64,000 bases of DNA from Trachythela sp. YZ-2020. Its lineage: Eukaryota; Cnidaria; Anthozoa; Malacalcyonacea; Clavulariidae. The stretch spans positions 4,621,001-4,685,000 of the forward strand of contig JADLSH010000358.1 of assembly GCA_016169945.1 (NCBI GenBank). The letters are read 5' to 3'. The notes below the pieces were generated by a model. That model was not told the DNA's origin. It saw nothing but the letters and a program-made list of their open reading frames with translations, and did no database searches. Of the stretch, positions 44,466 through 56,626 are shown in pieces; position 1 is the stretch's first letter, and every line of letters starts with the position of its first letter. A program made the position numbers and the translations under genes.

Positions 44466-44765
44466 ATGCTATTTTTACGATCAAGACAAAGAGATATGTG
44501 GTACCCGATCTTTCGAAAATCTTCATCCAATTGCGTGAGGTTCTCTGAGCCGCTGCGCCTTATCTCAGAATTTGAAAAAAAATTTGAAAATCGGCCAGCA
44601 TTTGGCTACTTTCCGGAAGTTAATTATCACATTAGCCAATTAACCCGTGGTTTATTTTATTCTGAGAATGCACCCCCTGAAGAGAATATTAAACATGTTT
44701 ACGAATTAAGCCTGTTTACGAGAAACTTATTTAAACTCGTCTCTACCGCAGCTTGCTCTCAGTAG
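44466..44765 (+). CDS. Hypothetical protein, 99 codons
   Basis: An isolated open frame with plausible coding composition (many charged and aromatic residues): 'LISEFEKKFENRPAFGYF', 'NYHISQLTRGLFYSEN', 'KHVYELSLFTRNLFKLV'. The C-terminal half is predicted to be amphipathic-helical by eye. It has no domain I recognise, no clear Kozak context and no visible splice partners. It lies 700 bp upstream of the cytokine-receptor-like gene on the same strand and could be a last exon of another gene, a small gene, or chance. Confidence 0.25.
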   Translation: MLFLRSRQRDMWYPIFRKSSSNCVRFSEPLRLISEFEKKFENRPAFGYFPEVNYHISQLTRGLFYSENAPPEENIKHVYELSLFTRNLFKLVSTAACSQ

Positions 44766-45467
44766 TTACTTGTACGTATACGCCATGATAAGGGAAGCTC
44801 TGCGCCAAGATTAGAAAATCCATAGAGCATTAGTTACCGTTTAGACTGAGGGTAACTGAATATTTTATATTTTATATTTTCAAAGGGAAAATATTATACC
44901 TTGTGTTACATCACTTTGTGTTACATTATAAAGTGTTTGGTTCTTATTAAGAAGCTAGCTTCATCGTACATTACTGGTCATTCTACTGTTAGTTGAGGTA
45001 AGTGTTGTTGTTATATTCTATATCATATCAACAATTCATAGAAAAACCCGACAACGGAAATCAGCAATTTACGCACACAATTCAGCAAACTTTCCCGTTG
45101 ATTTTTTATTTAAATCGTTGTGGTAATATATTTATGGTATCATCTTTCTTAATCTTTTCGTGGTAGTAAAAATGCGACTCATACCTACGCAAGGTTATTG
45201 CCTTTTTGATTGAAATAGTTTTCCGTTTGCGTGAGTGCCAAAAAGTTGTGTCAGGCATATGTAAAGGTAATCAACACGTTTTCCTCTTGAGACAATGTGT
45301 ACTGTATTGTATTGTTTGTTCTATTGTCGACTGAACGCATATTCTATTGCTGTATTCAATTCCACTTTGTCCTGTTATGTTCTATTCTGTTTAATGAAAT
45401 TCCATTCCATTCTACAGGATCACCTCAAACTTTTGTTCTTTAGGTCCAAAAGAAATAATTCATTATC

Positions 45468-45576
45468 ATGCCTCGAGTTGCATATCTTTTGATAGAAATC
45501 TTATTGGCTGCTCTGTGCCATACTGATGTCTTTTGCAATTCATCAGAAATAAACTGCACGTATTTTCAACGTAAAG
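45468..45576 (+). CDS. Cytokine-receptor-like gene, exon 1 (signal peptide)
   Basis: The ATG at 45468 begins 'MPRVAYLLIEILLAALCH', a short basic start and hydrophobic core typical of a secretory signal peptide. 'NSSEINCTYFQRK' follows, with two N-glycosylation sequons and a Cys. The exon ends AAAG/GTAAAT in phase 1. In genomic sequence the frame closes six bases later, so the splice is needed. It joins in phase to the exon at 51898. I chose this ATG because it is the only one giving a signal peptide in the phase required by the next exon. Confidence 0.7.
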
Positions 45577-46819
45577 GTAAATAGCTATACCTTTTCACTT
45601 TAATGTAGCCCACAGCAGTAAGCTGTTCACAAATGCAACTATTGTCACTCATTAATACCCAAATGTTTTGTCGACACTGTCTTCAGGGGTGGGGTGATCT
45701 TTAATACATAGTAGGGGTAGACCAAATACTAAGTTAAATAACTTGAATTAATACGTCCTTGACTAGGTGTGTCTCAGGATTTCTCAGGCATGGTTTAACA
45801 AAACAATACTGAATGAAGCAGACACAAATTATGCATCAGATAATAACAGTTGAATTGTTGTTTGTTTTGTATCAATTATCTCGAATTTAAGATGTATTGC
45901 CAGTTGATTATAGAAATATTTAAACACTACTAAATCAAATTAATTCTAAACTACCGGAATTGATAAACTGTTACTTCACTCAACGTACCACCCAATTTGC
46001 ATTTAATCGAATAAGGGCAAAGTGTTGTCGCGTCTCTTCGGTCTCTATCAGGAAGCGGTCCATACATATCTTTCATTTTTCATTCAGTTCACTGTTAAGA
46101 GGCATATGTCTCTATTTAGCTGTCTAATTTTGCCTCCCGTAATCTTGTCTGAGTGCGTAATGAGCTTTCTCAACGTCCTTATTCAATAATTAAAACTCCA
46201 TTTTCGACACCACAGAATGGAATTTTAATTTATATATCTATTATCGAAATACTGACATAGAATAAACAAAACACATGCACGAACAGCGTTTAAAAATATT
46301 TGCAATTTACAACGACGGCTATTTTATGTCGTGATATCTTGTTGTCACCGTCTCCCTGACCACCATTTGTCGGATATCAGACAGGTTTTATCTCGCTAGT
46401 CTGGTTGTAAGTAAATGAGTGCGAATTGCATTGACGATCAGTAACGTTTCGACACTCCGGTCTAGTACCAACTTATATACTCGAGGAATGACATCATCGG
46501 CCAACAAGGTGGAGATATTCTTGTGGTGGATATAGCTACGGTCATCGATCTATTCAGTAATAGCCCACATTCAAGAACATGTACTGCTCCGCTTGGTCGA
46601 ACCATGCGCGGTATAAGTTGTATTGTGTACAGCACCAGATTACATTATAGTAGCCTACATTCAAGAACGTGTACTATACATACATACATACATTATTCAG
46701 CTCACTCCCCGTTGGGACTTTTCTGTGACCGATTACATCAAGTATCTCACTTACCTATATTATGTACGTAGCCTACATTATCTATTTTTACAACAATTGT
46801 GATATTACTTTCCTAATCT

Positions 46820-47005
46820 GTACGCCATATCCTAACCCACCCGGTCAACTTTCCCTGTGGGAGGAAACCGGAGTGCCCGGAGAAAACCCACGACTTTCGG
46901 CAGAGCGTTGACTTACTCTTTTCACATGAGTGTGATGAATATAGTCATCAGCGAGAATTGAACTCAATACTCAGAGGTGAAAGGCGCTCTTCCTGACCTG
47001 AGAAT
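46820..47005 (-). repeat. tRNA-derived SINE with conserved central block
   Basis: On the minus strand a tRNA-like head (AGAGCGCCTTTCACCTCTGA and the B box GAGTTCAATTC) is followed by TGGGTTTTCTCCGGGCACTC and CGGTTTCCTCCCACAGGG. I recall this central block as widespread in invertebrate SINEs. Confidence 0.7.
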
Positions 47006-47299
47006 GTTCAACTCAGCTTTGAGTTCCGTACTGCATCGAATCACTTTACCCCAGCCCAAATTCTACGTCCTTCTAGAACAGGTAATACCTCTGCACGATC
47101 TTACCATACTCCAAACACATTAGCAATTGTAACTTTGTAGGGAAAAGTTTGCCATGTTGGTCGGGCAAAAATACATTCAAGGCATGTTGAGTAAGAACAG
47201 AAAGCCTTGAAGACCAGTTTGGTAAAATCTTCCCCCCAAAGTGCATAAAATTACGTATCAGAAACTCTTACACTTCTGGGGGAGCATGCCCCTATATCC

Positions 47300-47410
47300 C
47301 CATAGTGGCCTCGTGACTTCAGCACTCGATACCTGTGCATTCCCTCTAGCGGCATGAGCGCCCCCATAAACCTTTTTGGCTTTTGCCGGCCCCTTTACAT
47401 TATGTTTAGA
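47300..47410. repeat. Repeat fragment related to 8340-8440
   Basis: Shared CAGCACTCGATA/TTAGCACTCGATA, GGCATGAG/CTCATGCC-side blocks and TTGGC...GCCGGCCC in the same order. Divergent and short. Confidence 0.4.
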
Positions 47411-47869
47411 CCCAAGTTACGCCCCTGGGCAAATTGTCTAAAATGTTTTCACCACAACCATATGCAATGAAAAAGTTTAATTCTTAATACAATAACAGTT
47501 AAATAATTCCATCCATCCAGCTTTATGATCTTGTAATAAATAATATGGTATAATCTATAATCAGGTTACATTAATGACCGCCCACCTGTGAGAAATAGAA
47601 CAATAATAGAAACAATAAATCGGACAATGAAACAAATCATACTTCCAATGAAGGTAAAGTTGTCTGCGAGACTGATGTGATTAGCAAGTTTTCTCTCACA
47701 GCCGATCGAGTGGAAAATTAGAATTGTACACTGTTCAGTGAAGATAATTACGCATCGACTCGTACACGTACATCGACTGGCAGGTAACTGCGACCGCACA
47801 CAACATTTCTATGAAGGATTATTTCTGCATGTTGGGGAATTGCGGTTAATATAAGGAGGCTTATACTAA

Positions 47870-48125
47870 ACCCCTCTTTATATGATCCTATACATGAAAA
47901 GCACTCCTAGGCGAGATCCCGCGCTATTAAATTTGTTTTCGTTTATATGAGAGGAAGGTCAGCCCTCCTATAGGAGATCTCGCTATTGGCTACCCGAGAT
48001 CTCGCCTAGTACGTAGGACTGGAAATTTCCCATATACGCAACAGGGAAGGCTGAGTAAAAAACGTGTCGTATCTGTGTCAAACTACGCTTTTCGAAGCCA
48101 TTTTCGATTTAAATATTTAACTCTG
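47870..48125. repeat. Repeat related (inverted) to 25745-25925
   Basis: About 100 bp at the right end, with AACGTGTCGTATCTGTGTCA and CGCTTTTCGAAGCCATTTTCG, is complementary to 25820-25925. The left part has AGGCGAGATCTCG-type inverted blocks around 47910-48010. Confidence 0.55.
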
Positions 48126-48989
48126 GAACAATATTCAATTGAGAATAAACGAGTTGCTAAAGGACATATGCTTCAGTCTTCGGAGAACGATCCATTCGTT
48201 GCATGTGAATAGGCCCGTGTGTTTGCCAAAAATTGCCATTTAGGCCGGAGTGAGACATTGTTTATTGTTGTGAACGTTTAAATATACCTTAAACATAAAC
48301 ATAAACATAAACATATTCCGCGCGCGCATTTTTCTAAAATATATAATTATGTACACTATATTACAGATATTCTTGCAAGCAGTGTCTTACAAGTTCTTAC
48401 AGACAGCTTGTGCGTTTGGTACGCGACTTTACGGGCAGTTCAAGACATTTCCAATTACCGTGTTGCTGTTTCAACAAAATACAATCAACATTTCCGAACA
48501 TCTTTGTACTGTAGCTATGTGTATCTCGTTTAAAACCTATTTAGATAATGTGAAAATATTAAATATAGACGTTGCGTGAATTTATAATTGAACTGTCATT
48601 TATGCCAATATGGCTAAAATATATTCATACTTTTGCTAATCTTACGCCGGTCTCTTGTTGTAAGTTGCAAATTTCACCCATATTCTTCTCAAAGACTCGT
48701 CAGTCGTGCTCTTATGCAGTGATATAACGGCATTTTTACCAGAAGTATTAATGCAATCTTGTACGAAACACAGCGCGAAAAAGACTGTGACGTCACAGAT
48801 CTCCTAAAAACTTGACCTTGCTCATTTTAATGGCGGCTGTAAAAAATCTAATTTTATCTTCGTATAACTGAGACAAAATTTGAGATATCGCGCTAAAATT
48901 TGGCGAGACAACTTCTTTATAATTATGTAGTCTTGGAGAGAAGACAGAAAGAAAAATTTCGTCATAGTAGCACTTTAATAAGTTTAACA

Positions 48990-49711
48990 ATCTTTAAAAC
49001 GGGGAACGGGAAGTTTTATTGCCTATTCATAGAACGTGAGTTCAAAAGTTTAATAAGTTCGTTGCATGTGAATAGGCCCGTGTGTTTGCCATCTTCAGTT
49101 ACAATTTTTAGTAATATCGAAGAAATTAAGATCAGCGGCATAAAACACGTATGAACACGATTCAGCAACATGACGCGTTTTTTTAGTTTTTGAATAAAAC
49201 TGTCCTTTAATGCGCCCTTTACTCTTTAGGCAAGACATATACTAATTCAGCTATTCGCTCTTCGAGATAACATATGTCATTATACGGAATTGCAGCTATT
49301 TGCATTTTTTAACCTAGACCTTTTAGTGTGATCATGATATGTAGTATAGACTTATAAGAGCGCTGCGCACGTGTAGTTTGTTAGCATTTTGAATAATTTT
49401 GTTTTGGGTTATACTGTAAGAAATGTATCCTACTGTTAGTACGGAAACAACGAAATATTGATGCGCTCTAAAGTATAAATGCGGAATTTGGCTAGCTGAT
49501 AATAGGGTCATTTTTGTGAGCGAAAATAAGCCCCGAGTCTCTGCCTATCCTATTCCATGCAGAGTACGCGCATTTTGCGCGCTACTTATGCCACAAACAC
49601 ACTGGTAACGGGCCTATTCACATGCAACGAACTTATTAAACATTTGAACTCAAGTTCTATGAATAGGCAATAATTCCCCGTTCCCATTCCCCGATTCCCC
49701 GTTTTAAAGAT
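48990..49711. mobile_element. Foldback element (~720 bp) in intron 1
   Basis: Arms of about 95 bp, beginning ATCTTTAAAACGGGGAACGG and ending in its near-complement, also share GTTCGTTGCATGTGAATAGG. The interior is non-coding. One arm-end sequence (CGTTGCATGTGAATAGGCCC) is also present at about 48197. Target duplication not identified. Confidence 0.75.
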
Positions 49712-51897
49712 AGCCCTCTATAAAGTATGACCTGCAAACGGTAAACACTGTATGCGCGCTTTTGCCAGTGAGAAGGTCAATTTTAATACACAGCACGGGT
49801 CGCACGGCGACGACGGCGCATACACCGGCCGCTAAGTGGCAACCACAATTCTGCTAACATAAATAAATATAATAATAAGCCTACTTTCACGTATTCAATT
49901 AACTGTTGTAAACACGTGTTAATATGAAATATTGAAGGCGCGCAATTCGTGATCAATAGTGCAGTCATTACATCATTCGTGTAGGATCCCAAGGCCCAAG
50001 CTTTCGTGTGACATGTTGTCGATTGTCGTGTACCGAGTTAAAGGCTTGGGTACAAGTCTTGCGAATTGTTATTAATAAATTCAGATTAAATTATAATTAT
50101 TAACAATGTAAGCTGACAAAAATTGCCATTTAGGCCATTTAACAACCTTTTGCCAAGTCAACCCGACATTTGAGACATTTAGCAAAATCACGCTATGCTG
50201 GAATCAGGCATTTAGGGACTGATCATGGTCATCTACTACCTAGGAGCGGAGGGTATTTTGATGGGGTATGAAAATGTTACCCACTCATTTGATTGGGCAT
50301 GAAATATTTTAACAACAGATTGAGGGGGTATGCAATATTCACGAAAAACAAAAAACTACCTCTACTGTGTGCTAAATTTATTCACAGTCTGAAATGTTGT
50401 TATTTAACTCCTGCCTACAAACATCAACGCTTTTAAAAGTGCTGTATTAGCTGCACTAAAATCATCGGTATCAGTAAATTTGACATGACACTTTTATTGT
50501 ACATTTTTCTTACTTTTTAAAGTTTTTCATATATATAGTTCATAGTTATTGTACATACATATATAAGCATCTCCTAGTATAGTGTACACTGATTTAGGAG
50601 TCTGATTAAAGATTAAAGATTAAAAGAGTCAGGGAAATTAGACTAGTATATGCTCAAAATATGTGATCAACATGAGGCTGTAATGATTACCTATATTTGT
50701 GTTGGGAATAGTTTCATTGTTATCATTGACATAATCTAAGTTCTTGGAAACATTTCTGTTCTGTTATATTAAGTACTATAGCGGCACCTTGAGAACGTAG
50801 AAGATGGCGTCGGCTCAAGCCCAAACATTTAGAGAAACTTATCATTTCAGCCAGGGACAACAGACTTATGCAAAATATTGACATAATAATAGACAGTAGA
50901 CTAAACATTTTCATAAACGTATATAATTGTTAGGGCCTGAGACTGAGTGTCATTCAAATTCACCATATTCAGCCACAGAAACTCTTGCTCCTTTGTCAGG
51001 AGGGGTACGCAATATTTTAGAAATATTTGAATGGGGTACGAATTTTTTTTCTTTAGGTTTGTGTGGAGTGTCAAATATTGATAAAAATCAAGGTTTACCC
51101 TCCACCCCGGGGTTGCAAAGAAACTGAAACTGCCGTTTTGTCCCGAGAACGATTATTTAAGTTTAAAGCGGGATAGGAACGACATTTTTGAATTAACAGT
51201 GTAAGGAATTCGATCAGTATAAGGCAGTTATGAATACTAACTAAGAGGCAGCCAGGCAGGACGATCTAAAAGTTAAGAATAGAAATTAAGAGATTGTTTG
51301 AGCTCTATTTAAAGTTAAGAACACCAAATGCAATTATCCCAATAGTATTGATCATAGTTAATAGAGATGAAATGGTTAGGAAACTCGGCTTTCGCTTTCG
51401 TTCTTTCTTTTTGTTTGCATTTGTGCACGGTCACGGTTAGTGAATATATTGTAGTTTTATGAGTCGACCAATAATAATATTTGTGGGCTTAATTTCCAAA
51501 CCGTGTTTCTGAAATATTAATGAATGTAAGACAAAAGATATGTGCACGATCAGGTACCGTTCAACATAAATCCCATTCAATTGTTAGCTGCTTTGTAATT
51601 TGACGAGTTTCCTAACCATGTTATCTTTATTAACTATGTATTGATTAATTTACAAGTACCGGTTAAAAAATTCGTAAACGATCCGTCATTGGCATTACAA
51701 GAGTTCGCGTTACGTGCTCGCCATTGTACTGTATATATAGATGCCCAATATTTTGCATGCAACTAGGCAGTATTTTGTAATATATATTAAGTACTTAATT
51801 GTCCTAGGAATCTTGCACTCGCAAGTAAACTTGCCTCGTGTTAAACAGAGTTAAATAGATCATCACCCAAGTAATTACTTTTCCTTTTCTTTTACAG

Positions 51898-52215
51898 TTC
51901 CTAAGCCTCAATTGAAATACATGTTGAGCGGTCAATTACTCGTGACTTGGCAAGAAGACATTGGCAACAATTACACAGCTCACATATGTTGCACCAATAT
52001 ACGGTCCTATCCTTATTTCAGATTTCGAGATACCTGCCCACAGTTCCAAGCGATCGAATCTTGTTCCCAGGCTGGCGGTGGCCAAGACTCAAAAATTCGG
52101 CGTCAATGTAGCATGAAGGTGTTTGAATATTCTGAATATACAGTATTTCTGAGTGGTGAACAACATGGATGTGAATTAATAGGGAAAGATATCAAAATTC
52201 GACCCAGCCTGAATA
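51898..52215 (+). CDS. Cytokine-receptor-like gene, exon 2 (first FN3-like domain)
   Basis: A 318-nt exon bounded by TTTTACAG/ and A/GTAAGT, phase 1 to phase 1, as is usual for whole extracellular domains. It encodes a Pro-led beta-domain: 'PKPQLKYMLSGQLLVTW' (strand A-B with the core Trp), 'YTAHICC', 'FRDTCPQFQA', 'SCSQAGGG', 'RRQCSMKVFEYSEYTVFL', 'CELIGKDIKIRP'. The spaced Cys residues and the W/Y core match the N-terminal domain of the cytokine-binding module of class I receptors such as gp130 and Domeless. It has one sequon (NYT). Sequence identity to any named receptor is low by eye, so the family assignment rests on layout. Confidence 0.75.
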
Positions 52216-54028
52216 GTAAGTAGTTAATATGCAGTAGCACGAATACTCCTAGTTCACAATTCAGTAAGAAAATTTGAATTTTCCCACCGTATTGAGCTAT
52301 TTTGATTACAAGATAGGATGTAACGAACAAGATGAACATAAGACCTCACGCTAAGCAGTATCCTAAAATTAAAGATAGAGTGTATGTCTTAAAGATAGAG
52401 AGCACTCGGTCTTACTAATTAATCTGACAACAATACCACGATATTTTGGTCACATGACACATTGCAACAGCGTAGCTTGAAGCGCACTTTGAATATGCTT
52501 CTCACGGAAGTTATTGCGAGCTACCGGATATAGGCTTCTGAAATATCAAGAGTAGGAATACAATTTGCTATTTGATAACCTTTTCTGGTTAATAATGGTT
52601 TTTTTGTGAGTTCCGTAATAGAAAACAAGATAGATAATATAGTTTTATTAAGAAACAAGACTTTATTCGTAAAGTTGCTGGGGCTAGTAAAATAATTATC
52701 GATAAACTTAATTTGTCTATCTACTATGTCTATGTCATAGATAGTTCGGTATACAGTAACTCGAATACCGGTTTACAGAATGAGAGTATGAGACTTTATT
52801 CAGAAGATAATGTAAAGTTCAGCTCAGACAGTTAAGTTTTCAATTTTCAGTATTTCCGATTAAATAAATCAATGATAGTAATTTTAATTCGGAAAATGAA
52901 GTTCGTCTTTGTGACACATTCCAATGGAAATGATCTCAATAAACAAACAATTCAGTCGCTTTTGTAACTTTGGACTGAAACTTCGCACTTCTGAATAGGA
53001 TTCAATTTCTGAATACGAATCTCATAGTTTGCGAGTACTATATCACTCTTCAGTGATTCAAATTTTGTTATTTTATGTTTCAGTTATTTACGGCCCTGAA
53101 TTTATATACATATGCGTCACTTTGTTTCATTATTTGACCAATTAAGGTTATCGCCAGTACTAGTGCTTGTTGATTTCAACTAGTATTCCCTTCAACTTAA
53201 AGCGTTATTGAAATATTAAATCGGAGATATAGTTTACATCGTTCTGCTCATCCTTAATATTTAAAGGGCATTCGTGTTAAAGAGTAAGCAATATATATTT
53301 TGGTGCTTATATATGAAAATATTTTGGACTATTTAACTATTTAGTTTTGCGATATTGAGTTACAGCGAGCTTGATATTGTTTCAAGCAAGGTCAGAAATA
53401 CGGACGCAAATTGTTCTATGTACATGCTTCATATACGTGCACATATGTTAACGCCCAGCAAATGAAAACGTTTCGAAAGCGTCGTCTAATGCAACGATCT
53501 TTATCAACTATATTTATGTAAGAGCTTGCATAGTTTTGCTGTACCAAGCAATTTAGGTGTCTGAAGTGTTTGCTCAATAGTTTGTGATCAAAAACTAGTG
53601 CCCAGGATCTATGGCCGGGTGGCCAACGAAAATTGGAGATCTGAGAATCACCGAAGGGCAAACCTATAGTTGCCAGGGCGCAGGTGCCCCAGTATGACAT
53701 TCCAGGTGCCCCAGGATGACATTCCAGCCAATAATGCCGATTCGAATTGCGCAATTTACGTACATTCAACAAATAACCTATAATTGATTATTATCATAAA
53801 TTGTTACTATTATTCTTGTTACTGGTAATTATAATAAATAGACGGAGAACTAAACATTGACAGCCACTGACAATTCAAAGACAGCTTGGGACGACCAATT
53901 CACGCTGCCTTCTCAGGGTATAGTACGAGGCATTCTCGTGCTACAAAAATGTAAAAGAGGGCTCTAGCACCGTTTGAAATCTAACGAGACGGTCACTTAA
54001 ATTTTTTTTTATCTGCAAACATTTTTAG
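52216..54028 (+). other. Intron 2 of the cytokine-receptor-like gene
   Basis: GTAAGT to TTTTTAG. AT-rich; contains a 22-bp direct repeat near 53682-53727 (TGCCCCAGTATGACATTCCAG and a variant). The 118-codon minus-strand ORF here is not supported. Confidence 0.6.
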
Positions 54029-54171
54029 TTGCTTTCCCAAATCCAGTGCGCTCGTTTAATGTGTACAGCCAAACGAATGGATTGCTCATTGAATGGACGA
54101 AATCGGATAGATACGTGCAACTTTTGTACTCACTGAGATGCAAACAGCGCGAAAAACGGCAAAGGCAAAAG
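54029..54171 (+). CDS. Cytokine-receptor-like gene, exon 3 (second FN3-like domain, first half)
   Basis: Starts after CATTTTTAG in phase 1 and ends AAAG/GTAATA in phase 0. Reads 'FPNPVRSFNVYSQTNGLLIEW' in part: Pro start, then the strand-B Trp in 'LLIEWTKSDRY', then 'LLYSLRCKQRE'. This is the first half of a fibronectin III domain. The second half is in the next exon, and a split inside the second domain is common in class I cytokine receptor genes. Confidence 0.7.
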
Positions 54172-55125
54172 GTAATAATTTTAATCTACTTCTGTAAAGT
54201 TGGTTATGATGTTTGTGCACACGCGATACTATACGCTACTTTGATGAAAAATGCATACATTACAGGCGGTTTCTGATCAACGCGCGTGTCATTTTTACTG
54301 ACTGTGAGCGTCAACGTTATTTGGCAATACTATATTATAGTAGTTCTCTTTTTATTCTATTTCGACCTGCAAATTTGTTGAATAGTTTACAGGTTATGCA
54401 CCCGTTTCTGAAAAATCGCCTCTTAAGATAAAAAACGGAGAGGGGAGGAACGTCGGCAACCTGCTGCTAGAAACAGAATATTGTTTCTCCTTGCTTGTTT
54501 GACTGATGAAAATAAAGACATTAGTAGTTTAGTACACTTTATCAAGGTGTACATATGAAGTGTAATGCACACACAGATATAGTTCAACTTCACCTGAGCT
54601 CTCCTCCCCAAAGTTTGATCACACTAGATAAATGCAGCATTGATTACTTAACACCTTCGTTCACCATACTTACCCGTTTGGATGGTGAGGTGTTAGCCCT
54701 GATGACCGAGGGGTAGCCTGGAATGACTACTGTTACTTGGACTCAGGTTTAGATCCATGCTAGTGGTATCTTGAGCTGCCCCCCCCCCCCCCCCCCCCAA
54801 CAACAAAGAACTACCACCTTCATACCAATTAATCCTAACACGTTTGCTTAGCATACAACGATAACTGATGCCACACGCTCGACCAACGTCATGTTACATA
54901 CACTCCGCGGTCATGTGATGTGCTGTCGTATCGACGCATGGTTACCCAAACCTAGCTGTTAACCTTGCATAACCTCATAAAAACCTTATCAGCTTAAATA
55001 TGAAGTAATACGAGCACAATTAATAATTAGGCTAAAATTGAGACAAGGCCGATTTCAACGGATGTTAATTAACTTTAAAAATAATATTCACGCATGTCAG
55101 TAAAACGCTCTGTTTACTTTTTAAG
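54172..55125 (+). other. Intron 3 of the cytokine-receptor-like gene
   Basis: GTAATA to TTTTTAAG. Contains a C20 run at 54779-54798 and no repeats I recognise. Confidence 0.6.
54779..54798. repeat. Poly-C run (C20)
   Basis: Twenty consecutive C on the plus strand; able to form i-motif/G-quadruplex-type structures and likely length-variable. Confidence 0.9.
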
Positions 55126-55246
55126 GTTCTTACGGCATCAAGAAACGACGATTTGAACCCATACATTTGCTGTATTCGAGTTCGCCTACCCTATTATGGT
55201 TTGTCTCCTCATTACTCTGAAGTATGCAATGACAGTCAGATTAAAG
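55126..55246 (+). CDS. Cytokine-receptor-like gene, exon 4 (second FN3-like domain, second half)
   Basis: Starts after TTTACTTTTTAAG in phase 0, matching exon 3, and ends AAAG/GTATTA in phase 1. Encodes 'NPYICCIRVRLPYYGLSPHY' then 'SEVCND'. The strand F 'Y-x-C-x-I-R-V-R' and the following G-L-S-P-H-Y-S resemble the position and spacing of the WSxWS box, with aromatic or large residues replacing Trp. The phase 1 end predicts another domain or stalk exon downstream, which I did not find before 64000. The transmembrane and signalling parts are therefore not visible. Confidence 0.7.
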
Positions 55247-55979
55247 GTATTAACACAGCTAATTCAATTAATGTTCGGATGTTCCGCTCTCAAGGTCAAA
55301 ACTCAACCGCAAAATATCAACCGCTATAAGCGCGAAAAGCACATGCAGCGGGACGTGTTTATTATCACGCGATTGGTTATGCATGCATGTAGGTAATAAT
55401 TGTTATGTTATGCAGATTTAGTATATGTCTGGTATTTAATATAGTAATCAAATGAATATAGGAGCTACATCTATTTGGGCATTTGGCACTTGATTGAAAT
55501 TTGCCGTAATAAAACAAGTCAATTTGTTCGTTTTGAATTATAAGACGGTCTATATTGAACAGCACGGAACATTTGTTGTGGAAACCTCGCGAATATAGGT
55601 CTTTCACGCCTGCTTAACTTTGGGACTGTATTCATTCTATGTGTTGATCAATCAGCTGTCACAATCAGTTAATTTTATAGAACTTATTTCAATACATATT
55701 GCGATAACAAACATAACTCTAACGTTAACAAGTATATCTACATTAAGAACTTATAAGAACTGAGATACATGGTTATAATGTATGCAATTTTTTCAAAGGA
55801 AGAAAATAGCTAAATGTTGACGTTAAAGGAAGATCATACCAATGTTCCTACGCGCCTATAGAAAGAACATTCCATATTGTTTATCCTAACTATGGGACAT
55901 TAATTTGCATTTATTACGGTCAAAGGAAGAACACGTCAAAATCAATGCGTAGGCGTTATTTCCATGCGCCCATTCATAC

Positions 55980-56345
55980 TGACGCATTATTAGCCTTTTT
56001 ACTAGAAATACATGCATGCAGGATCCCCTCGCCCATTCGAACCACACAATTACTCCCCCAAAAGTTATTGTAACATGAAGTACTGAGTCGATCAATGTAA
56101 CCATGGTAACACGCAACACTGTATATTTCTATTATTTTGTACAAAATATTGATAAGATTTGTTAATGTTAACTTAAACTATAAAATTATCAATTGCCCAA
56201 CCATATAAAGTAGGTTTGTTATTACGTACTCGCTTTAATTTACTGTAAAATTCAACATTAGAAGTCTCACAAAACATTTCGAAATTTTCACAAAACAGTA
56301 TTTTTATACATCTTTTCGCACTTGTTTTGAGATTTAATATGTTGT
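55980..56345. repeat. Dispersed repeat Y, copy 2 (inverted relative to 36600-37060)
   Basis: Matches copy 1 in reverse complement across several blocks: GATCCCCTCGCCCATTCGAA, TTGTAACATGAAGTA, TTGTTATTACGTACTCGCTT, TTTACTGTAAAATT. Confidence 0.65.
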
Positions 56346-56626
56346 TTCTTATTCTATAACGTATTTGAATTAATACTAAAATACCTTTTAACATTAATCA
56401 ATGTTGTATTGACAACACAGCATGACCTACGCATTTTCAAATGCACAAAACTATAATATACTGCATGCCAATACGGCAAAAGCAAGTATAAAACTCGAAA
56501 ATCTTGTCTTTCTTCGGACCCAAACGGACAATTTAAAGCACGAACGAGACACAAAGTCCCATGCAAGGTGCTCACCGTCACAATACAACAATCAACATAT
56601 ATAAATAAGCATGCAATGTTTAAAAT

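Larger units (their letters stand above)
45577..51897 (+). other. Intron 1 of the cytokine-receptor-like gene
   Basis: It begins GTAAAT and ends TTTTCTTTTACAG. At 6.3 kb it contains a reverse-oriented tRNA-SINE (46820-47005), repeat fragments at 47300-47410 and 47870-48125, and a foldback element at 48990-49711. No additional exon was recognised, though a short one could be missed. Confidence 0.65.

Noticed and set aside
53416..53772. 118-codon minus-strand ORF
   Set aside because: Lies in an intron of the receptor-like gene, includes a 22-bp direct repeat, and shows no domain.
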